A program made the position numbers and the translations under genes. 64,000 bases of DNA. Source: Gari tellinella. Lineage: Eukaryota; Mollusca; Bivalvia; Cardiida; Psammobiidae. The notes beneath the pieces are model-generated. The model was not told where the DNA came from. It saw only the letters and a list, made by a program, of their open reading frames with translations, and made no database searches. Positions 56,495 to 64,000 of the stretch are shown here, in pieces. The stretch lies in assembly GCA_922989275.2 (NCBI GenBank), contig OV277858.1, positions 13,900,227 to 13,964,226 on the forward strand, in the 5' to 3' direction. Positions within the stretch are counted from its first letter, which is position 1; every line of letters starts with the position of its first letter.

Positions 56495-57855
56495 TGGAGC
56501 ACTCGGAGAGACAATGGGAGGGAGCCATACCACTCTGAAAGACACTAGGGGGGCCCAGCAACACTTGAAAGGACGCGGGGTGGGCTGCATAACACTCGGA
56601 AAGACACTGGAGGGCCAATATACACTCGGAATGACATTGGACGGGATCATAAACACTCGGAAAGACGCAGGGGGCTCGGGAACACTCTGAAAGACGCTGG
56701 GAGGACTGTGGAACAATCGGAGAGACAATGGGAGGAAACAAGACCACATGGAAAGACGCTGAGAGGACTCGAGATCACTCGGAAGGACGAGAGGAATGCT
56801 GCAGAATACTCGGAAAGACACCTGGAGGGCCCATAATAACTCGGAATGACACTGAGAGGGATTAATAACACACGGAAAGTCACTGTGAGGGCTAAGGAAC
56901 TTTCGGAAAGACACTGAGAGGGATTTTGAGCACTCGGGATACAATGGCAAGGCTCCATACCACTAATACATGCACAAAGAGGGTTCAGGAACATTTGAAA
57001 GGAAGCTGTGCATGCTGCAGGACACTCGGAAAAGCACTGGGAGGGATCAGGAACACTTGGAAATACGCTGGAAGGGCTCAGTAACACTCTGAAAGATGAT
57101 GTGAGGGCTTTGGAACACTAGGAAATACACTAGGCGGGTGCCAGACCACTTGAAAAGACACAGGGATGACTCAGGAACACTCGGAAGGGCAATGGGAGGG
57201 CAGCAGCACACTCATATTGACACTGGGATGGATCAAAACACTATGAAACAGACTGGGTGGGTTCAGGAACTCTCGGAAAAACACTAGGAGGACTCAGAAA
57301 CACTCATATAGATGCTGGAGTGCTTTGGAGCACTTTGTGAGACTCTGAAAGGGAGCACGATCACTCGGAAAGACATTTGGAGGACTAAGGAACACTCGGT
57401 TGAACGCTGGGAGGGCTGCAAAAAACTCGGAAAGACACTGGGAGGGCTCAGGAACACTATAAAAGACGCTGGGACGATTCAGGAACAGTGAACGACGCTA
57501 GGAGGGCTGCAAAAATATCGGAAAGACACTGCGAGAACGCAGGATACTCGGATGAACGCTGGTAGGGCTGCAGAACACTCGGAAACACACTGGGAGGGAT
57601 CAGAAACACTCGGAAATACTCTGGGATGCCTCAGGGAGACTCTGAAAGACGCTGGGGTGATTTTTCGAGTACTTGGAAAGACAATGGGAGGGAACCACAC
57701 CACTAGGAGAGATATTAGGAGGACTCAGGAACACTCGGATTGACGCCTGGATTGCTGCAAAACACTCTGAATGATATTGGGGGGTCAGAAACACTCGGAA
57801 AGACGCTGGAAGAGATTCGAAAGAATCTGAAAAAGCTGGGAGGGCTTTGTATGAC
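56495..57855 (+). repeat. 31-bp minisatellite, block 1
   Basis: More than 40 diverged units of the type ACACTCGGAAAGACGCTGGG followed by AGGACTCAGGA. The unit is usually 31 bp. The 131- to 203-aa ORFs on the minus strand, rich in SVFQSVP and SQCLSEC, are the array read in translation. The array stops where the PLE-4 relic starts and resumes at 60560. Confidence 0.93.
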
Positions 57856-57864
57856 TTTTCAATA

Positions 57865-58227
57865 CTATATACTACCTTAAGACATAATTTAATAAAAACT
57901 AAACTAATGCAACTTATTGAAAATACTTTTGCCAGATAAAGGAAACTATTTATTGTGTGTAATACTGATCGTGCATTTTTTTTTACAAATGACACGGTTA
58001 AGAATTACACTATGTGGACTTGCGCCGATGTCTGTAAAGCACTATCATTTCTTATGGATACTTTTTATGTACGTTTTGGGAGTACCATATACCGCCAAGT
58101 GAGTGGTATCCCTATTGGAACAAACTGCGCCGCCCCTTGTCGCAGACCTATTTTTGTACTGTTGTGAGAGGGACTTTATGCTAAGTCTAAAACCTGATGC
58201 ACAGGCAGATATGATCGAAGCCTTTAA
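57865..58227 (+). pseudogene. PLE-4: Penelope-like RT, 5' part
   Basis: Starts in frame near 57865 (LRHNLIKTKLMQLIENTFAR, a stop, RKLFIVCN). It continues YTMWTCADVCKALSFLMDTF, YVRFGSTIYRQ and SGIPIGTNCA, the conserved RT block before the catalytic Asp pair. A one-base insertion near 58132 shifts the frame, after which the sequence gives DLFLYCCERDFM and AQADMIEAF. It is cut there by the TTAA-type element. It differs from PLE-1 to PLE-3 and appears to be another PLE-like family. Its 5' end abuts the 31-bp minisatellite. Confidence 0.8.
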
Positions 58228-58750
58228 AGGGACTCGCAACCGGATAGTGTACTTATCAAAATAAAATAAAATACTCAAATAAAAGCAAATTTGTGGCATT
58301 ATTTGGCTTCTGACATTAAAAAAATATTATCAGTCCCAAAAAAGTTTCAAGAATCGTCACCGAATCTTAGTTTTTTAGATATTTTCCATCGTTTTTCCAT
58401 AGCGTCAGCTGACTGTATATTTGTTGTTGTTGCTTCTCTACACGGGCTCAGACATAAACCCGGGCCGAATAAAGTATTATCGATCGCTACCATTGAAGTA
58501 CGTTAATTCGCTACCAAATATATAGAGATCGATGGTAGCCTAGGTAGTAAAGGCGCTTCCTCATTTTTCATGTTTGTCTCCGCATTGAGGGTCAGGTGTT
58601 CGAATCCCATCAGAGCTACTTCTTCTTTTTTTTTAAATGCATTTTTTAACAGAATTTATTATCCTAAACTAAATCTTACCAATTTATATAAGCATTTGAC
58701 ATATATTTACAAATTACTATTTTTAATGCTAAATCCGGTTGCGAGCCTCT
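58228..58750. mobile_element. TTAA-targeted TIR element with tRNA-like insert, copy B
   Basis: Inverted ends AGGGACTCGCAACCGGAT and AGAGGCTCGCAACCGGAT with TTAA on both sides (58224-58227, 58751-58754). Removing the element and one TTAA leaves GAAGCCTTTAACAATTCA, which keeps the PLE-4 RT frame (EAFNNS). It is homologous to 19074-19590 along its length. The interior carries a tRNA-like sequence (58534-58619) followed by poly-T. Confidence 0.92.
58534..58619 (+). ncRNA. tRNA-like sequence inside TIR element B
   Basis: GTAGC (58535-58539) can pair with GCTAC (58615-58619) as an acceptor stem. TAGCCTAGGTAGT resembles an A box and GTGTTCGAATCCC a B box. The length of about 86 nt fits a class II (Leu/Ser) tRNA with a long variable arm. 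Poly-T follows. The pairing is better than in copy A. Whether it is transcribed is unknown. Confidence 0.6.
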
Positions 58751-59410
58751 TTAACAATTCATCGCGCTATCTAGATGATATTTCTAATATAGACAACCCA
58801 TTTCTTATTACGTTGTTTCCTTTTATTGACCAAAAATAAATGCGCCTTAATAAAACAAACGAGTCAAATTTGTCGGCATCATCTTCAGATTTGGATCTTT
58901 TAAAAAATAACGGAATTGTTTCTTCTAAGATTTACGATAAACGAGATGAGTTTGATTTTAGTATTGTAAATTATCCTCATCTAGATGGCGTTGTTCCCCG
59001 TTCTACATCTTACGGGGTTTAAATTTCACAACTTATTCGTGTTGCTAAGGCCTGTACCTCTGTTGAGGACTTCCACATTCGTAATAAAACAATTACTGAA
59101 TATCTTCTTAAACAGGAATACATATTTCATAAACTCCGTAAAACATTTTCTTAATTCTTTTATTGAAATCTTCTTCTCATTGACAAGTATAAATGTAACT
59201 TAAAGTATTTTCTGCGGCAACGTATTTCACATCCGGAGTTTTATGGTGATGTAATTTACAGACTTCGTAAGATTCTTGGACATATGCATTTTCAAAACCT
59301 GTTTGTGAAACGTATTAGATTTTCCTCAAAAAAGATTAACTATATTGCTGCACTCTTCAAGTTTGGTTATCGATTAATCTACAATTGATAACTATGCTTT
59401 CCTCTTTGGT
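58751..59410 (+). pseudogene. PLE-4: RT catalytic region and C-terminal part
   Basis: Resumes with FNNSSRYLDDISNIDNPF; YLDD is the catalytic motif. After a stop it gives LNKTNESNLSASSSDLDLL, SKIYDKRDEFDFSIVNYPHL, DGVVPRSTSYGV, a stop in place of the next codon, then SQLIRVAKACTSVEDF, LLKQEYIFHKLRKTFS and, after a frameshift, ISHPEFYGDVIYRLRKILG. At least three stops or shifts disable it. The strings IYDKRD and VPRSTSYGVYISQLIR are characteristic of a PLE-like RT family abundant in mollusc and cnidarian genomes. Confidence 0.82.
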
Positions 59411-59665
59411 TGTGCGACGAAAGACAGGGATTAGCACTACATTATGGTTTATCTCTAAAGCCGTCCTTAACCGGGAGAGTTAAGTAGGATTTTCGTGCAT
59501 TGTTTTTTCTCTCTCCCTCTCTGTCGTACCCTGAACACATTATTGTCTTACAGTTACTCGTGACTACGGACTAGTCGCTTGAGTACAAATTTTCTGTTGA
59601 CATAGTGGGTTATTTTTAACACGAGCTTGAATGTTTTATTCCTTCCCGTGTTACTAATACTCTTC
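59411..59665. other. Probable PLE-4 3' flank
   Basis: Short non-coding stretch between the RT relic and the hairpin-ended repeat. No GIY-YIG motif or hammerhead-like string was found here. Confidence 0.4.
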
Positions 59666-60191
59666 ATGGCTTGGAGCTCTCGGCCAATCAGATGCCTCAA
59701 AAACCTGTGAATATATCGTTTATTTCAACAAACAATGAAATAACTAACAAACTGTTCACTTATTCCTCGCTTACGTCATCTCAAGGCAATTTGACGTCAC
59801 AATTCTAAAAACAGCTGAGGTCAGAGGTGAACTGCACACGCTTCATGACGTTATATTATGTACAATGAGACCTAGACTTTAAAGACAAATACTTATGAAG
59901 TGTGCTTACATATAGAGCTTCAATAAGCATTATTTATGTTGGTGTTAAAGCATGCTTAATGTCTCAAACTTATCATTTGAAATAACCTTTCAATTTTAGT
60001 AAAATATTACAAACAAAATGACTTTCGTCTAAAACAGAAATCAGAAACGAAGGGTTTTGTTGTTTTCCTCGAGCCCAAGCCAGTGCTAAATAAGTTAGAC
60101 CATGGTTGCGCGCGAATAAACGACCCAGTTCTCGGGGGCTACGCCCCCTCGAACTGTATCGTTTATACGCTTGCAACCATGGTCTAACCTA
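59666..60191 (+). mobile_element. Hairpin-ended interspersed repeat, copy 2
   Basis: Homologous to 6935-7691, lacking about 240 bp of its interior. It ends in the same hairpin (60091-60191) with the GGGGGCTACGCCCCC centre. The 67-aa minus ORF repeats the one in copy 1 (YSSRGRSPREL ... ARNHGLTYLALAWARGKQ) because the DNA is shared. Confidence 0.75.
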
Positions 60192-60559
60192 TACATATAA
60201 CTTTTGTTAGATGTTTGCATGTATTTATTTACTGTGTTACCGGTCTTTTTGATTTTAAGGTTGTGGAACAGGGCTTATATTTTTTGTACACTGTTCGTCT
60301 TTATAGGTGAATCTAGGAGACAAGAATGAAGTTGGGAGCCCCTTATTGATTGCTACTGACTGTACCAATGCGGGCTCCTATGTTAACTTTGCTTTATGTT
60401 TGTCTTGAGTGTTATTTTCCATTTAGTGTGTAGATGAAGGAATGGTATTGCGCGTGTGTGTATGTTTGTTATGGTATTACTTTGAGTGTGTTCTGCTTGA
60501 GGTGTGGGTGTATTGTTTGTGTTGCGTTTCGTGCTTGAGTCTTTCGTATTTATTTATTT
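60192..60559. other. Spacer between hairpin repeat and minisatellite
   Basis: No gene recognised. It has some TGTGTG/TGTTTG-rich text. It could be the 3' end of PLE-4 displaced by the hairpin-ended repeat. Confidence 0.35.
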
Positions 60560-61095
60560 GAAGCACTCGGAAAATCGCTCGGAGGGACCAGGAACACTCT
60601 AAAAGACGCTGGGATGACTTTGGACCACACGGAAAGACACTGTTAGGGCGCCATACCATTCGGAAACACACAGGAGGAACTCAGGAACACTCGAATGGAC
60701 GCTGGGAGGACTGCATAACACTCGGAAAGACATTGCGAGGGATCACTATGAAAGACGCTGGGAGGACTCAGGAACACTCGTAACGACGCTGGGAGGGCTG
60801 CACAACACTCAGAAACACAATAGGAGGGCCTAGAAAATACTCGGAAATACGTTGGAGGGCATTAGGGACACTCTGAAAGACGCTGGAATGATGTTTGAGC
60901 ACTCGGAAATACAATGGGAGGACTCGGAAACACTCAGAAGGACGCTATGAGGGCTGCAGCACACTCTGAAAGAAGCTGGGAGGGCTTTGCAACACTGGGA
61001 CAATCACTAGTAGTGAGCCAGACTACTCGGAAAGTCATTGAGAGGACTCAGGAACACTCGGACGGACGATTGGAGGGCAGTCGGCACTGGACAAT
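60560..61095 (+). repeat. 31-bp minisatellite, block 2
   Basis: The same unit and strand as block 1 (56495-57855), with about 17 units. It suggests one original array split by PLE-4 and later insertions. Confidence 0.9.
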
Positions 61096-61922
61096 TCACC
61101 AACATCTCGAAGAAGACCTAGCCAAGGACCACACTGAGATCATGAGCCAAGTCATTTTCATGTTAAGGGTGTATCAAACTCATGAATTTTGGAAATTTTT
61201 CTAAGTATATGAAAACACTCTATGATAGATGCGTACTAAAGAGCTATTTAAGATGAGTGAAAAAATAGAAAAAGTGTACATTTTGGTGTACAACTTTTGG
61301 CTCTACGGCCATTTTAAAAGGTGTAAAATTTTCAAACAGTCCGCTTCAATACGTGTATAGTAGTATTTCTTCATACAAACACTAATTTAAAACAAAACAA
61401 GCACCAACTGTCAAATTTATAAAGCTCTAAATATCATCGATATGTTATTTTTTGATTAAGTTTGTAAAGGGAGATACCTCCTTTTTCTTCAATAAGTCAA
61501 CATTTTCAACTCTAACCTATCAATTTATTTTCATAATTTTAATTGCCTATTTGGTCTTGATTTAGTTTATTTATGTCAAAATACTTCCTAAGACATGAAA
61601 TACATAATAAAAAATAAAATTACCATGTTTGTTGTTATTTGAAATACATTTTATTGAAGCTTATACTTTAAATTTGACAATATTTGAGAAAAGTCTGAAT
61701 TTGACACATCTTTTCCAAATTGCCGTAATGCAAAATAATGCACATCAACATATGATCTTTTTTCTGTTTGTTCATTTATCATAAACAGCTCTTTCAAAAA
61801 AAGCATGAAAGAAAAAAAGTTAAATACTTTGAAAACTTCGCTTATGGGTTTGATAAACCCTTAACTCTTAGTCGCCTGGGTTGGATAACATCATTACAGA
61901 CTCTAAAATATTTACACTTATT
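61096..61922. other. No gene recognised
   Basis: AT-rich. The 62-aa ORF at 61768-61956 overlaps the foldback arm and is not credible. Confidence 0.4.
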
Positions 61923-62146
61923 CAAGTCCTTTAGGCAAAACCCGAATAAATTATGAAAATGTGAAATCTCTCAGATTTTCAAATCCATTAAATTCTACAT
62001 TTTAATGTTCTTAGAGATGTAAAAATGGGTACAATTGAACATTAAAAAATAAAACATTGTTTTACTAACAAGTATCACCTCTAAGAACATTACAGCGTAT
62101 AACTTACATTTTGATAATTTCCTCAGGTTTCGCCTAAAGGACCTGA
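61923..62146. mobile_element. Foldback element
   Basis: CAAGTCCTTTAGGCAAAACC at the left is matched by the complement of the right end, CAGGTCCTTTAGGCGAAACC. The pairing continues inward through AAATTATGAAAATGTG and AATGTTCTTAGAG, giving imperfect arms of roughly 90 bp. Boundaries outside GTCC are uncertain. Non-coding. Confidence 0.7.
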
Positions 62147-62689
62147 ACAGTTTTACAGTTTTTAGAAATTGTAAAGTAAAGTTTTGGCCAAATATCTCTG
62201 AATAAGAAGAAATCGGACAGAAACGTTGGAAGTTATGTGTTGCGATATTATAGGGTTAATGCATGGGAACCTATGGAAATTTTATTCTTGGTGCTTAGCA
62301 AACTTTGAGTGGTATATTAATGGTAGGTATTTGGACTTTATGAACAATTTGATAATATTTGAGTTTTGACTTGACTAATTACTTTTCTGTTAGTCTGAAA
62401 TATTTATTGAATTTTACATCGTAACGCATGAACAACCACAATGTAAACTAAAGGTTGTTGGGTTTTATGCATATAGTATTCTGGTGATCTTCACCAAACT
62501 TGCTGCCAACGTGTATTGGTATTAAATCTAGGTCAAGGAAAAAAATCGAATACAGTTGAATGAAAATCCTTCAAGAATAATAAAGAGGTAAAGGCGAAAT
62601 GGAGTGGTCATTTATTACTTAACTTATTACCAACACGGCTAAGATGAAGCACATGCAACCATTGACCAAATATTTGGCTGAAAATAGAA
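62147..62689. other. No gene recognised
   Basis: AT-rich lead-in to the satellite. Confidence 0.4.
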
Positions 62690-63530
62690 TTAAAACTGGT
62701 CCTTTTACAGGCAAAAATAAGGTTAAAATAGCAAAATTTTAGTCATTCAAGGGCAATAACTCCAACATGCCTTGTGCGATTTTGGTAGTTAAGATGATGG
62801 ACCTAAATTTAATATTAGTAAACATTTCAACAAGTTTGGTGAATATCTGATAAAATTTGTATGTGTTAGAAAGCGAAAAATGCAGAAACAGTCATTTTTA
62901 ATACATAGTGGGCAAAAACTCAGATATGCCACATGCGATTTTTGTAATCATCTAACCAGACCTCAATCTTATATAATTAAATATTTTCAGCAAGTTTGAT
63001 GAATATCCGATAAAAACTGTATGTGTTAGAGCGCAAAAAGTGACTGAAACCGTCATTTTTCATTTAAAAACAGGCAAAAACTCTGATATACCTTATGCGA
63101 TTTTAGTAGTTATGAAACTGAACCTTGATTTTATATCAATAAACTTTTTCAGCAAGTTTGGTGAAGATCCAATAAAATGTATTTGTGTTAGAGAGCAAAA
63201 CTTGCTGAAAACAGTCATTTTTTAATACATAAAGGGCAAAAACTCAGATATGCCACATGCAATCTTTGTAATAATCAAACTAGGCCTAACAAATTTTATG
63301 AATACATATTTGCAGCATGTTTGGTGAATATCCGATAAAAGTTGTTTGTTTTAGAGTGCAAACATGACTGAAGCGGTCATGTTTTATTAATTAATAGGCA
63401 ATAACTCAAAAATACCTTATGCGATTTTTGTAGTAATCAAATTAAACCTTGATTTGATATCAATAAACATTTTCAGCAAGTTTGTGGAAGATCGAATAAA
63501 AAATTGTTGAGTTAGAGAGCGGACAAAAAA
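62690..63530 (+). repeat. 161-bp satellite with alternating dimer structure
   Basis: The CAGCAAGTTTG landmark starts at 62828, 62988, 63150, 63313 and 63474, spacings of 160-163 bp. Units 2 and 4 share 'cagatatgccacatgc'; units 3 and 5 share 'ataccttatgcgatttt' and 'aaccttgatttt'. This indicates a higher-order dimer of about 323 bp. It is followed by GACTGATGGATGGACGGG. Confidence 0.88.
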
Positions 63531-63950
63531 GTGTGATAGTCTGACTGATGGATGGACGGGCGGAGGTAGATACGGTTGCCCCCAGTGAAGTTGAATTCGA
63601 CTGTATCACGTGATACTAAGCCGTGTGGTAATGTTTATGACAGACGTTCTATTTTCGCTTTTTTATGATTTTAAATAGCCCATTTTGGAGATTTAGGTCC
63701 GTCTTCATCATTTCATAGATCAGTTTGGCCCATAAGAATGTTCAAACATTATTATTAACCGTTATTGTATTTCAGGCATCAAGAAAAGGTCTGAAAACAC
63801 AATCGGACTTTAAATAGATAACATTACACATTGTGAATATTTGATGAGTAGACTTTATAATATGAAACCGAATGGTTTACTACCATCTTGAATTATTTTC
63901 AAGAAATATCCTATTACTACGTATCCTGTCTGGATCCTTTACCTTAAAAA
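63531..63950. other. No gene recognised
   Basis: Unremarkable sequence between the satellite tail and the SINE head. Confidence 0.4.
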
Positions 63951-64000
63951 AGGGGCCTCCGTGGCCTAGTGGTATAGTCACTGTGACTTACATTACTCAG
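63951..64000 (+). mobile_element. Head of a tRNA-derived SINE, cut by the window edge
   Basis: GGGGCCTCCGTGGCCTAGTG followed by GTATAGTCACTGTGACTT contains a good pol III A box (TGGCCTAGTGG) and resembles the start of a tRNA-Leu-like SINE widespread in bivalve genomes, from general knowledge. The body lies beyond 64000. Confidence 0.65.

Noticed and set aside
56339..57995. Long minus-strand ORFs up to 203 aa with repeated SVFQSVP
   Set aside because: They read through the 31-bp minisatellite; 93 bp equals 31 codons, so frames stay open by repetition.

Overview
This looks like 64 kb of animal nuclear DNA, most likely from a mollusc and perhaps a bivalve. It is AT-rich, full of transposons and satellites, and I found no recognisable host protein-coding gene. 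The lineage guess rests on Penelope-like elements with GIY-YIG domains, a CR1-type LINE, tRNA-headed SINE fragments of the kind common in mollusc genomes, long AGT/ACT triplet tracts and many non-autonomous DNA transposons. It remains an inference.

Layout. 1-6.1 kb: AGT tract, a near-perfect 140-bp palindrome (3705-3844) and a 113-bp ACT minisatellite. 6.9-7.7 kb: a repeat ending in a 101-bp hairpin, with a second copy at 59.7-60.2 kb. 7.7-10.9 kb: a satellite of about 345 bp split by a 1290-bp mariner-type element. 11.3-13.6 kb: a related small TIR element and a second satellite. 17.5-23 kb: two copies of a 530-bp repeat, a TTAA-flanked TIR element carrying a tRNA-like sequence, and a possible spliced non-coding transcript. 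24-29 kb: AGT tracts and two decayed Penelope-like elements (PLEs), each split by a later insertion. 31-36.6 kb: satellites, including an array of palindromes sharing a core with the mariner-type elements. 38.2-44.6 kb: a Ty3/gypsy-type LTR element with apparently identical LTRs and a single 826-aa ORF. 46.4-47.6 kb: a third PLE (minus). 48.6-53.9 kb: a fragment of another LINE and an apparently intact two-ORF CR1-type LINE (minus). 56.5-61.1 kb: a 31-bp minisatellite interrupted by a fourth PLE-like RT relic and the second hairpin-ended repeat. 61.9-64 kb: a foldback element, a 161-bp satellite and the head of a SINE cut by the window edge.

How the parts relate. The window is a record of nested transposition. 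In three places the pre-insertion sequence can be read because removing the inserted element and one copy of its target duplication restores an older repeat or reading frame (58228-58750, 28268-28738 and 9279-10568). The most interesting results are: a gag ORF fused in frame to the tail of an integrase, with protease, RT and RNase H missing; hammerhead-ribozyme-like motifs at comparable positions 3' of PLE GIY-YIG relics; and a palindromic core shared by two TA-type DNA transposons and a separate tandem array.
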